A stretch of DNA of 64,000 nucleotides, from the NCBI RefSeq assembly GCF_963678635.1, contig NC_087062.1, positions 80,045,200 through 80,109,199 on the forward strand, written 5' to 3'. Positions 10,661 to 24,200 of the stretch are shown in pieces (within the stretch, counting starts at the first letter, position 1; the number at the start of each line of letters is the position of its first letter). Below the pieces are notes generated by a model, which saw only the letters and a program-made list of their open reading frames with translations, searched no databases and was not told where the DNA came from. This DNA is from Symsagittifera roscoffensis. Lineage: Eukaryota; Xenacoelomorpha; Acoela; Convolutidae. The translations under genes were made by a program, and so were the position numbers.

Positions 10661-13300
10661 AATTAGTTTATTTCGTCTGTGCGATTAATCAAGGTAGATT
10701 GGTATGACTAAAAAATTGAATCTACATTTTTTAAAATTTAGTTCTGATTTGGTTATGATTATTTCGAACTTGATCTATTTAAATCAGTAGAAGCATTCGT
10801 CCAGCATAAGTTTCCGTCCTCAGACCCGTTTCTGACTTCGATGTTTACAAAAGCAGAAATAATGAAAAATGCCTTGAAAATAAATAGAATGTCCGCAACT
10901 GATTCGTTTTAACCAAAAAATGTGTTTATCACTTTTCACGTTATGTTAAAAAATACTCTGGCTAAACCCAGAAGCTTACATGGTTGATTTGCTCTTTTGA
11001 AAATATTTTGCTCTTTTTATGAAAACGACTATAAAATTATGCAACGAATCTACCCCTAGGGTAACTTTGCTTTGTTCCCATGGCAACCCAGGGCAAGAAA
11101 AATTAGAATTCTCTAATTGAAAAAATCTATGTAGCTTGCTTTGCTTTTTATTCTCAGTGTGGTTTTGACAATCATAACTTTCCAAAATTTTATGTTTTTC
11201 GGCGTTAAAAAAGGCCATATAATTTGCAAACTCTGATTATCACGCTGCTATACCTGTTAACATACATGCGCCTTTGAATACATGATAAGGGTGCTAAAAT
11301 AACTTTTGACGATGAAGATGACGATGATGAAGATGGTTAGTTTCCCGTGCAATTTTCAGCTTCTCACTTTTGTTATTGTTTATTCTATTTTTGCAATTTT
11401 ATTGCTTAATTTTATTGCCGCTGTTTTCTCATTTTATAAAGAGAGACTTGGCTAAAATTTTTATTTTTAATCACTTGGCTGAACGTATACAACTGATTTA
11501 ACATCTTCTTTATTCCCAATCTTCTTTCTGATTTAATTGAGCAACAAGACCTTTAATTGATTTTATTCTTGGAACAAACTGACTAAACAAAACGAACAGT
11601 GTAGCTTGAGGGATAAAAAAAAACAATTGTGAAATAAATTTTTTTCGGACACCAAATTATTGATTTTACCAGCTATCAAACCGCTTATAATCAATTGCAT
11701 TTTGGCTTCATTTAACTGATTTGATATAAACCAAAACCCAAATAAGTTTTTAATTTGGTTCATACTATTTAGAAGTTATCGAAGTTTATTTACACTATTT
11801 GTTATACACCCATTTTAAACGGATAATATGAAATTTTTTAAACATATTCATACATACATTATTTAGGTTACAAGCATATTATACAGGTTATAATCTGGTT
11901 CTCTCGATTATCTACTAAAATAGTTAAATTCAAATTAAAATCTAATGTAACTTTTTCACTTGACTTTTCGTGTTGTTTTTTTTAAGTTAGAGAGATACTA
12001 CAAAAAGACTGACTGTGTAAGGGTGAATCCCTGACTGTTTCAAATGCCCCTTATGGTCCAAAGAATCAGTCATTTAATAAAACTCAAAATAGATAAAATT
12101 TTAAGTAAAAAGTTAAAAAGTAAGAAGTATTCATCAGAAAATCCAGTTTTTCTCAAATTGTCCCCAGTAGCCCCCGCCCCGCACACATGCTATTTAAAGT
12201 ACAGCATGATATGAAGAGCGACTAGCAATGTACGAATAGAATAGCTCAAATAGTTTGCCTCAACCCAAAATGAAACGATTTTTTAGCCAGATTAAATCAC
12301 TTTCCACACAATTGTAGAGCGAAATAAAATTTCCCGCGCGTTATCTTTAACAGCGCTATAATTGTCCTTCGTAAAAACTGTCCCAGCTGAAAATCATGAT
12401 AAAACACTTGAGCACAGAGTATCAATTGTTTTGAAATAAATGAAAAACTCCTTCCAAAAGTGGTTAGTTAAAAAGTCGAAATTTGTCAGGAAAAAAAACA
12501 CAGCGAGCAGAAAACTTCCAGCGTTTTTTTAAAGTCGTAGTTCCCATGTAAGTAATATGCAACTTTTTGCAGCAAAAGCTTGATACTTTGAAAATAACCC
12601 ATATTTTTTTCACAAAATAGCGTCTAAAACAAAAACCTTGATCTCAAACTGCAAATTAAAAAGTTTTCTCTCTAACGCATTTTTTCTCACCGCGGGAATA
12701 ATCTAAGTTGCTATACCTTAGAAGGAACTCCTGAAACTTAGATATTGCTGTAAACTAGTTTTTTAAATGGTTTTAGCTACTTTTACCTTTAGGGAAATAT
12801 TTCAATGTTTTGATAAACTTTGTGAACAAAACACATCATAAATTTTAGTTTTTTTTGCATAAAAATCTCATGAGTTTTTTAAAATTTTGAGTGGTGTGAG
12901 ATAGTTTTGCGGTAAGTCTCTTGCGCTGTTCCTTTTTTTTTCATTAAAACACTGTTAGAAAAAACTGAACTTATCTTTTTTATAGTAGCACCCGATATTT
13001 GGGTGGACTCGACCGAAGTGTTTTACTTCAATATGCAGTAAATAGAAGCATCTGCAAAAATATTACATAACATGAACTCATCTATTACAGATAAGAAAGT
13101 TTCACCTTCAAAATATAATATACATCATATGATTTACTCAATTATAGGTATGGAAAGTTCCACATTGATACTGTCAACAACATTACAAAATATAGAACAA
13201 TATGACTTTGATTCGAATCGTGGAATTTTTATCAAAAACCCAAACAGTTTAATTGTTTTTAAAACTGTGATGGGCAATCAGTAACAAAAAAGTTGTTTTC
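10660..13300. other. AT-rich stretch with no recognised feature
   Basis: No frame longer than about 80 codons and no domain, tRNA or structured repeat was recognised. There is a short Asp/Glu-like GATGAAGATGA run near 11310. Confidence 0.5.
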
Positions 13301-13337
13301 CGGGTCGAGGTTTGCGTCTTAAATCGCGACCACATAC

Positions 13338-13546
13338 CGTTGTGCGAGGTACATAACTCGATCTGAATTTGCAGTCGGGCCGAAGACTTTTGAGTTGCTC
13401 AATGTCGCAAATTGAATGGCCGCGGTCGCGTCACTGACCAGAGAATGATCCTCCAGAGAGATAGCTATTTTATGCTTTGCTTTGATGTTTTTTTGTAAAA
13501 TTTTAGCTTCATGTTGAATTCTTTGCGCAGCAAAATTCGTTCTCAC
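13338..13546 (-). CDS. Possible isolated exon of an unidentified protein
   Basis: A minus-strand frame from 13546 to 13338 encodes about 70 residues of balanced composition, including AISLEDHSLVSDATAAIQF and FGPTANSDRVMYLAQR. It ends at a consensus donor (CAACG followed by GTATGT at 13337). The GC content is locally higher than in the surroundings. I found no convincing acceptor or neighbouring exon and no family match, so it could be a decayed fragment. Confidence 0.3.
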
Positions 13547-13799
13547 GTTTTTTACCCACTATTAATTTCAGTGTCATAAGCCCGTTTCGATGTCCGTTAA
13601 CTGGTTGCTTAACTATGTTACCAAGCAGGTGTTAGTTGAAGTTTTTTGTCCAAATTTTAAATCAGATATATCAAAAACCGGCTGCTGTAACAAGCGGATG
13701 CCTTCTTCAAAATTTGAATTGAGGAACGAAAAGATTATCAAGGGCCAAATTTATATAACTCTTGCCAGTATATTATACTATTGTCATTCTTTAGTATTT

Positions 13800-15180
13800 T
13801 GAAGCGCTTGAGATAATTGAAAATCGGTCATTACTAACATCGGTCAAAAGTACTTTTACATCCCTATGACATCCCTTCGGCTTAGTTGTCCCCCTAGAGT
13901 TGGGTACAAGTTTGATAGTTGAGTACCTATAAAAACAATCAAAATAAAAAAATAAGGACATGACATTTTTCATTATTCATCTGAATAATACTTGAATTAG
14001 CGGGCGAGGGTGCAAGGAACATCAAATTCTAACTTTCTGCTGTTTTTAAAAGGGATTGATGTATTGTTTTTGGTGAATAGTTTTGCAAAAAAGTATTATA
14101 AAGAACCTACCGATGAAGCAAAATCACCGCGCCAAAGGATAGGGTCTGCTTTATCAGTTTACTAAAGAAACCTAATGAAAAACGGAAAGTCGCCAGGAGA
14201 AATTACGGCCTGAAAAGGAAATGTTTTTTTTTGAGCAATTGGTCACGGAAACAGTTGCAATTATACAATCCATTTCATCCGAGCATCAAAAGATATCGAC
14301 TTTCTGCTATTTTATTCTCACCAATTGATCTGTAAAACTTAAAAAAGTAGCCGAAACTTTATACTTTCTTCAACTGGAACTAAGGAAGCTGACTTCAGAG
14401 GAGCGATACTAAGTAACAGAAAAGTAACTTAAAAAAGTAACAGAAGTCTTATAATTTTTTCGAAGTTTTGTCCCATAGCGCTGCGAAACTCATTTAACTT
14501 AATAAAAAATGATGTAAGGTAAGTTGAAGTGAAATATAGCCAAGTTTGGTTGAGAATTTGGTGGTAATTCTGAAAATGACACAACCAGAAACTCCCAAGG
14601 CACGAACTCAACCGGAAGATTGAAAAGAATATATTAACCGAAAAATTTATGCCAATTGACCCAAGATCGATCTAGTTTTTCATGAAAGTGTCGGTCAGAT
14701 TTGATCCTCTTTTCTCCCCTCAGAGATTTGATAATCTCGCCACCCAAATTGTCCCCTTTGGTTGGTGATCAACTTTTGGGCGACGAACCTAATTTTTTCC
14801 CCTAAATATACACTAAATTAATGTAAAAAGCAAAAAATTTTAGCAAGGTCATTTTAGTAATTTGGAAGAACTTGAACTATATATCCACCTGTTTTAGTAA
14901 CACGCTATATTGCTACCCATAACATAACATAAAGCGTTTTTGAAAATACCCAAACGCCTCATTTTGTGCTGTCAATTCCGAATTAAAAAATTAATGTCTT
15001 ACGAAGTCGGGTCAAAAATTTTATCTCAAACAAATTGAATCCAATGGAAGTTTTGGTTAGAATTTGAACAGCTCGGCGTAGTTTTTATTTGGAGATAGAT
15101 ATGTTTGAAGAGTTGAATTCAGTGAAGAAATGGACATTTTTCAAATTTAAAAATGATTATTTTCTTATCAAAAATTATTT
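13800..15180. other. Upstream region of the channel gene, nothing recognised
   Basis: Low-complexity AT-rich sequence with no supported frame. An acceptor-like TTATTTCAG ends at 15183, about 110 bp before the channel's likely start codon. The 5' leader may be spliced from an exon further upstream, or trans-spliced. Confidence 0.4.
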
Positions 15181-15268
15181 CAGACAACACGACAACAAAA
15201 GCAGCTGTTGATACCTTCAGGGCTTGGCATTGATAAGAGCTATCGTGATTTTCATATAGTTTTTATTA

Positions 15269-18200
15269 TTGTGCTTTTTTCGCATTATAATTATGTCATC
15301 TACCTCCAATAAAATTTCTACTTCAACTCAACTGCGTGAAAATTCAAAGGACAAGTTCGAGAAATTTTCAGACTTAGAAATGAATGAAATCAGACCTGAA
15401 TCCGAGGACGATGAGCCAAAAATCTCCAAAAACCGAAGACAAGAAGCCTTATCTGAATCGGCTGCTCAACTTAGAGACGCAACCGTCTCCCAAATAGGAC
15501 GTGAAGGCAAATTCCTGAAACTATTTTGGCTTTTAATTTATATCGGCCTTTTTCTTCTTTTATCCGTCTCACTTAACCAAATAGTCAAAAATACTTCAGT
15601 TATCCGACTTTGATTGAAATCGAAATTGTTTCCAAACCCATGCTCGAGTTTCCAGCCGTAACTGTTTGCAATGAGAATCCAGTTCGAAAATCCTTAGTTG
15701 GAAGAATTAGAAAATACAATGATTTGCTTGTTTTGGATGACTATGTTAAACACTCACTGCAAGCTTTTGCAGCAAATGCATTTGACCAGTTGGAGTTGAT
15801 TGACTGCCCAGAAGGTTAGTTTTCATTGCAACTCAGCCGGTTAATCTATGAGCCTAACATTTTAGGATCAAGTGATCGGCATCTCCTTTTTCTCACAAAC
15901 CATCCGGAAGAATGAAAGTTTCCTTGTCAGTGTCCACAAAAATGAAAACAAATCGATTATAAATAATTATAAATGGATTATATTATTACTAATTTTCGAG
16001 GCGACAAAATGCTTTTTTCATCCATTAAAATCAATTTTTTTTTCAGTTTTGTGGACACTGACAATGAAAGTAAAATATAATCGATTTTTTCCACTTTACT
16101 GAGATGCGAGTTTCAACGCACATGAAGTCTTTTCTACGTTTTAAACTAAAGTTGGTTACGTTGATTACTTGTTGTTCAATCGATTTTTTTTCTGCCTAAC
16201 TTTGATATTTTTGTTATTTTTTTATGTTACTCAAAAGCTGAATTTTGTTCCTTTCAGCAATTTCGTTAAATTATTAGAAATTTTGGGTGGGGGGGGGGGT
16301 AAAGTTGGAGGTGGACTATCCCCTTTCCATTACCCCCTTAGCGTTTGCCCATTTACAACAAAACCCCCCTCCCCAACGTAACGTTTGGTTCACAGTTTGG
16401 GAGTGGAGAATTCAAGTGGGAGTGGGGTGGGTTCAGGTGGGCGGAGTGTTCAGTGGGAGGGAGGGGAGCAAAGGGGCAACCGACGTTAGGGGGAGAACTT
16501 AACGGAATCTTTTTGCAATTTGAGTTTAGGTTTAGAAATGGATTAGGCCGTAGACTCGCTTTGCAAAGTTTTCCCATAAGTCACTTGATATATGCAGAAA
16601 TTCTAGCACAATTTTGCACGGCGCGCAAAACAAAAAATAAGTAAAAAAATCCATTTTAAGGTGATTTCCTACTTATTATAAAACTCATTACAATGGATTC
16701 CAAATGAATTATAATGCATTTTGTTTTGGCGAGAAAAAATGGATTTAAATCAATTTTTAGTCCAATTTTGTTGTCTGAACGAAACATGGGAATTGATTAT
16801 ATTTACAACATTTTAGACAAAAAAATCCATTAAATTTAAATTGTTTTTATTTTTTTAAATGCGGACCTCGCAATGTTTAAAGAACGCAACAACTTACTAT
16901 ACATACAAAAATCCGCTGAGTCGAATTTTAAAAATTCGAAAATGTCAAAAAATAGATCAACCAATGTGAATAAAGCTAGTTTTGAAAACTTACCAAATGA
17001 TAAGATATTCAATATCTGAGTTTTTGAATAACATTTTATCTTGCAGAGTAACATATATACAAAAACTTTAGCAGCATGTACAATTGATTGAAACGTACAT
17101 CTTTAGCAGCATGTACAATTGATTGAAAATGAATTGAATATATTACGCATTTTAGATCTGAAATTTAATAAATGCAGTATACTAAAATTTACTACCTATT
17201 GTAACATATCACCAAGAAACCTTCTATGAGAAAAAATAAAAAGACTTTAAACTAAAAACAAGCATAGCCGGTTACTGCGCAGGTAGCACAGAATGTTCCG
17301 ACTAATCCGAAACGAAATACAGCAAGTTGTTCTTTTTTTTTCAAACTAGTGTTGTTTTTCGGCATGCATGAGGTGATAACATGAAGTGAAAAAAAAACTA
17401 GAGCTGAGGCATGTTCAACAGTCAAATTTGAATATAAAATTTGGAAAATTTTATTTAGAAAAATGACCAGAAAACAAAAAATTAAGAAAAATCTTTTTTT
17501 TTCTGTTTTTTTTGAATTCTAGAAGATTTTGGTTCCAAAAAAGCGCTAAAACACTAAAAAAAAATTGGGAAAAACTACGTTCTTCACTAACTAATTAGGC
17601 TACCTTAGGCTTTTAGCCATTAAAATAAGCTGTTGAAAGCTAAATTTTTTTGCACAAAGTAGGACGAAAAATGAAAAAAATTCAAGACGTTGCTCAAAAT
17701 TGGACCAAAATCAAAATTTCTAAACCAGTTTTTCTCGACACTAGACAAAAAACTTTGAGAATTTTAAAAATTTGATTTGAGACGTTGCTCAAAATTAGAC
17801 AAAAATCAAAAATCTTAAGCCGGTTTTTCTCGACACTAAAAAAAATTGAGAATTTTTAAACATGATTCGAATCACGACGGAAAGCAGCTTAATATGATAC
17901 ATCACTCAACCCATTCCGATATTTTTTGTGGTTCTGATTTTTCAATGGTCGGAACAGAAAAGTTTCAAGCCCAGTTCCGCCTTAAAAACACTCACACATG
18001 CGCACAAAAAATTGTTTCATCAATTGAAACGACGCAAAATGAGGCCCTCATTCAAACAAAAAAGTAAAAAAATTTTGAAGGCGACGAATAACTATAAGAA
18101 AAAAATCAAGTTGGTAAAATTACAACCAATATATAAAGCAAAAATGGCCATCATTTTTAGTCATCCTGGGAAAAAGCTATTTCAAGGAAAAACACACTTG

Positions 18201-21200
18201 CGCCCCGTTACAAAAAACTTGCTATCGAAAATATAACAGGGAATCGAAGCAAAAATTTGCATCACTTGCCATACCACATAAAACACAAACATAGCCTGAC
18301 AAGCTAAACGAAAAAAATGAAAGCCTAAACGTTTTTTTGAAAAATTGATTTTTTTTGTGTTTGTTCTTGTCAAAACTTCTTTGACAAAAATGCCATGTAA
18401 GACATTTAATTGCCGGGAGGGGGAGGGGCGATTTGCAGCAGTTTGGAAAAAGGGTAAAAAAATTGAATTCAAAAATCAACATTATTTGAAAACGAACTTA
18501 TAGAAAAGTGAGTCTGCAAATTTTGGCGGCAAATCTGTCTATGACATCATGAACATTTATTTCCGTTTCCATGAGGATATAAACTAAGGTTAACCCGTCA
18601 AGAGATCTTCTTTCATATAAGATCAATAGTAGTTCTTCAACAATTTCATACCTGACAGCTCGGTCCATCTTCAGCGAGTTGAAGTTGTAGAATCCTAAGT
18701 TTAATTAAGCCGGAAACTGCAGGGCTTGCTCAGAGAGCGGAGATATAGAACATTTCTACGAAAGAGTTTCATCTTTTATTGTGCACAAAGGTGTCACTGA
18801 CTCTAGGAGCCTTGAAGGTCCAGGTATGTGGGTCTCAGTAGTTGATGGTTCAGGGTTGCTATGCTCAAGAACACTATCACTGGATTAGGATGTTGACTTC
18901 TTGGGTCCACTAGTGAAGAAGACCTTGAGCGTCCTGAGGCTAGAAGACTTAGGAACAGCCTCCTTTGACATCTGGAAGATTGAGCTGAACATTGAAGTCC
19001 AATCCAGAGTGTAGTGTGAAGTCATTAAAGAAGATTTGAGAATGAGCAAGTTAGTTTTGAACGGGGTATATATACTGTGAATGAGGCAGGTTGACAGGTA
19101 CCGGTTAGCAGGTACCTAACACAAGTCTAAAATGAGTTCGGTTTGAGACTTCGAAACTGGACTCACTTCCACACCTATATTTTATGACCTTTATTAAAAA
19201 TAGAGCGGCGGCGCCGAAGGCACCCTTTGAAAAATCTTTTAAAAAAGGGGTACTTTTTGGGTTGCGTCGGTGTCAAAATCCTGAGGAGAAGGGTGTCCGC
19301 CCCCCCCCCCCAACCACGCTGGTGCTCTCAAGTCCCACTTCAAAACATATCATTTTTTTTCGATCACTTAACGACTCAAAGACGATACAGACGATACATT
19401 ATAAGCCGAACAAAAGGAAGACAATTAGAAAGAGAAAAAACTGATAAAATGAAAACGGAGTTGATAAATAAACAATCAACGCAAAAAATTCAATTGCACT
19501 TTAACTGAACAAGATTTGAAGGAGATGACCGCCAATTTCAGTCATTCTGTGAAGAAAATTAATTAAGGGAAAAAGTATATTACCTGGTTGGAAATTCCTT
19601 GATAATTGCAAGTGTGGAAAATATTTGAACACATACCTATAGCTGTAGTCTAGGTTAGCGGTAAACACTAATTCTTGCGCAATTGGTCAGTTCTTGACAA
19701 CGCCGCGTTTTGAAATGACTTTGAAATTTTGCTAGTTCTCGCTTTCCTTGAAACTTGCCAGTACTCTTCAACCGCTTCGAAGTTCTTAGGTGGTTCTCTT
19801 CACTAATTGCGGCTGAGATGATTGATCCATGATTTCAACCAAAAAAGGCTTTGGTCAAACAGATTCCAATCATAGATCAAATAGGGTCAAATTGAGTGCA
19901 TTTTATTTTTGTCAAAAAGTTGATTTTTCTATCGTTGACTTTTCAACCATGCAGACCTTCACTCGTGAAAGTTTCTTTCGTCTAGCTAAATTTTCCGACC
20001 ACACAATGGGAGTGAAAGTTGTATTCGTGCGATTTTATATTTTCTAATTTACTTTCAGTCTAACGCAAAATCAGGTACCTCAAAGAAAAATCAATTTTTC
20101 TGGGCTTTAGGAAACAGGTTTGAAATTTAGTTTTTGGATGAACTTACATCACAGAAGCAATCTCACATTAAAAAAATATATTTTTCTTTATACATTTTGT
20201 AAACATTTTTTATAAACTTTTTTCTTTATACTAGAACACTGCATACAAAACGGATGAAAAGCAACAACTTTTCAAAAGTTTTCTGTTAAAAGTTAAAAAA
20301 ATTACTGTGATCGGATTTTTTTTGCACTACTTGTTTAGCATCCAATTCTTCGGCTTACTTTTAAAATTGAGTTTCTTGATTCATTTTTACGTTGGAGAGT
20401 TTGCGGTTCTTGTCTCCACGCAGTTTAGACAGAACAAATTTTATTTTTTTAACGAACAACTAGTTCGGCGAGGGTGACAGCCATAAAAAGAAACGAGCAT
20501 ACAGTTCATTGATTGGTGCTTAGGGAACCTTTACATCATGCAAACAACTCAAATGTAGGATCGGTGATATCCTAATACACTTTCGACAAAATAAGAATCG
20601 AACGTAGAATGTATTGCCTTGAGACTTGCATGCAGTATAAAAAGGCTAAGCGTAAGCTGAGCGTAAGGTTGATTAGTCATTAATTTAAGTAGCACAGCAA
20701 GCATGAGATACGAACACCGAAAAACGATCCCCAGGAAAATGCCCTAGTAAAATGCATCCGGAGACTCCTTCCGGTGTTAAAAGCCAAATCCAGGGAAAAG
20801 TGATAATGAACCTTAGAAGTGAGATAACGTGTGAATCATTAATAAGATGTGGATGAAACTTGGTACTTAAGACCCTCCTAATGTTCTGAGCCCCAATATG
20901 AAAATTTGACCCGTGCTGACCCTTGGTTTGACCTTAAATTGACCTTTGGGCGTTTTGACACCAAAATTGAATAGAGACCGCCGAGAGTAACATTGCAAAG
21001 TAGCGTATTCCCCAGCCCGAACCCTATGGAAATGAAAACCGTTCAGCCCTATAATAACTTGGAGGAAATTTTTATATTGAGACCTGAAGCAGAAGCTGAT
21101 GGCCATATAGTTTTTACATTGCAAGCTTGGAGTAGTAGTAAAAATTCAAAGTGAAATTGGCATATATTGGGTTCAGCTTAGCATGGCAAAGGATCTATTG

Positions 21201-24200
21201 ATAGCAATTTACTTTGATTAAAGAAAAATAATCCCAGAGGGTCTTGATAGTAGTCGGAACGTGGCATGAGAAGTAAGTTTCCTGAATAGTATGAACGAAC
21301 GGGGATTTAATTTGGCTCCCCAGAGGTGATTTTTTGGCTTAACTTTACTCCTAATAGACAAACAGGTAGATAGATAGATAGAAGGTCGGGATTGGAATAG
21401 AGTACAGATAGATTTTTTGGATGCCTGAAAAGAATTAGCTACCTATTAAAGAGGTCTCTCCGTAAACCCGGGAGGTCGGAATGTTAACGGGATAAGTAGA
21501 ACAAAGACTTGAGAGGGCCACTGAGTAAACATAGTACGATTTAGAGGTTGAATTCAACTCGAGCGCTGAAGTTCGAAGTTCACGGATGTCAGGAATTAGT
21601 TGATTAGAGTTGTATGACATTTGTTAATATCTTAACTTTTTCGGGATTGTATAAAGCAGTAAATTCCTGTCGCCCCACTGAATTGACCAACTAAGGCACC
21701 ATTTTTTGGTGTCTTTAACAGAGAGAGAACGAACATAGAGAAGCAATCACCTACAACTACATTCCTGGGTGAACCATTTTCTGGATTGTAGTTACCGAAA
21801 ATTCCTGCTAATGAACGAGACGACTTAGGAAGAAGATGAATGACGTGAAGCGAGCATTGATGGCCGAGGCTGCAGTTGCCGCAGCAAACGCGCTCGACGA
21901 GCAACAAGGCGTGTTTGGATTTGGGACGATACGGCGAGATCGATTTCCTTCATGTGACTACCAGAGTTGGGCGGACTGGAGGGCAGATTCTCTTGAGTTG
22001 CAGATGCCAACCGGTAGGAAGATGAACAAATCAAGATGGTGCTGTCCACCAGCTTAACGGGCGGGGCTCTAGACGAGTTCACGAGTCTGTCGAAGCACTT
22101 CATGGAAGAAGTTCATGGCTTCCCTGAGCCGACTTTAGCGAGGATGCTTGCCGAGCTTGATCAGTGGTTGTTGTCATTCCCGAGTCAAGGTGCAGCAAGG
22201 GCTGATTTCAAAAGCCTCATGCAGGGCGACAAAGAAGGCCTCAGAGACTTTTCGAGGCGAGTCAGATCGCTAAGTGATTTGGCGAACGCAAATATGGGTG
22301 TGCAAATGAGAGACGACATGAACCCTGAGCAGTTCATAGATGGCATATTTAATGAAGAATTGCAGGAGCTACTTCTACCTGAGTAGCAGGAAAGTTCCAC
22401 CCAGGCGGTGGCTTGAGCCGAGTTTCTGGAACTGCCTAACAAAATTGCCAGAGTGAGGAGCAGGAGACAACCAAACAATTTTCAAGAGTTGCAGAGTGTA
22501 CGAGGTTGATGTCTGGAGAGGTCGATGACGCACATCAGATACGTGCCAGTCCGACAGGGCTCCAGACGTGTACTGATCAGAGTTTGGATCAGATAGCAAT
22601 GCAAATGCAAATGCAAGGCTCGCAGCAGACTGAGTTGGCAAAACAGCTTGAGACGCAGAACTCGAGACACGATGAGTTGATGACGGGAATGCGGATGACC
22701 ACCAATCAACAACTGGATCAGGTGGCTCCGCAGATCCAGGTTATGTTGACATTGATCGCCAGTTTGGTTAATTCAGTAATTCCCACTCCACACCCTGAAA
22801 ACCTGCCAGGGCAGGATCCATCACAGAGGCCTAGGCAGCTGACTGGTCTGAACTCGACTGTGAACGTGATTCGACCGAGAAACGCAAGCCATAGAGAGGG
22901 CCGCTTAGGTTGGTTCGAATGTGATCCAATGGGTTATTTTGCGGAGAAGTGTCCTAAAAAAATTTCGATTTATTTAAACTACCGAGGGCCGGGGCAATGA
23001 TCAAGTTCAAAAAAGGTTTCGTCTCCGCCAACTTGCAGAGACAACGAGCACCGAAGCGAGACCATTCGGCGTACATTTCGTATAGACGAGTCACAGTGAG
23101 TGGTTGAACCAAGATGCAGTTGTAGACAGTAATACACTGTGGAAACAGGAACAAAATCTGTCGATCTTGAAAAAAAAAGACCTCGGGGCACAGAGATTTC
23201 TCGCGAACGGGAAACGAGCCAGCAACCTCAGATAGGCGTAGAGCGAGTGGGAATTAGTCACGGTATCTACAGAACCTTTGCTTGTATAGGTAGAACCCAA
23301 GTCGAGACCTTGCTAGACGCCGGGGCCACGACTGACCTCATTGGGACAGTTGAAGCTCAAGATCTATTTGAGGTTGAGGTTGCGCCATATCGGGGCACAC
23401 TAGAGACAGCAGACGGACGAGAAATGAAAGCGAAAGGATGTATTGTATCACCGCCCGTCTGAAACTGGGGGCCATTGAAAAAAATCTTGATAAGCTAGTT
23501 GACGTTCAGCCACGATGAAGATTTTCTGTAGACGAGAAAGAAAGAGGTTTCCATGGTTCTGATACGTTATCTGCCACCCAAGGTACCCCAGAAGCGGATA
23601 ACTTTAACCCCTCATGATTTAGGAGGGAAGAGTGAAGGAGAACGCGATTCGAGTAAAGAGAAGCTGAGTAAAGCTGATAGCAAAGATAGCAGCTGCCTTC
23701 GACCAATTCGAAGAAGTACTATGCGATGACGAGGGAAGGCCAGTGGGAGCGATTTGTGATAAAATGGACCATGGTAAAATTGGGGGTTATCCAAAAGAGA
23801 TTTCTTTAGGCGAGTGTCAAAGAGACAGCGACGAATGAAGACGACGACAGAGAATCGATTCGTTGGAAACGAATGCCTGGTAGAATTGCGAACATGCAGG
23901 TTGAAGATGAAGTGATCGCTCAAGTATACTGCTGGGCGGGAACATGCAATGAGACGATTGATACGCCATCACTAGTATCGAACATCATGCCGAATGAGTA
24001 GGCCATACAGTATGGACCTGAAACATTGGCCTAATCGTCAAGATGTGATGAGTTGAGTGCAAAAGATGGATTGCTCTACAAAAAACGATTCCAGCGAGAT
24101 GGCTCCAGGGCAACCCTTTTGATGATAATTCCTGTGGCGGGACAGAAAAGAGTTCTTAGCCAATTCAATTTGATGGAGACTGGAGGAGGACAGCTTGTAG

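Noticed and set aside
15269-15819. A separate short channel-like gene at 15.3-15.8 kb
   Set aside because: The end of this exon supplies the missing first Cys and correct phase for the LDLa exon at 30005, so one long gene explains both better.
16287-16644. Overlapping Gly/Trp-rich and Pro-rich frames on both strands
   Set aside because: They arise from the G-rich island; there is no domain or splice context.
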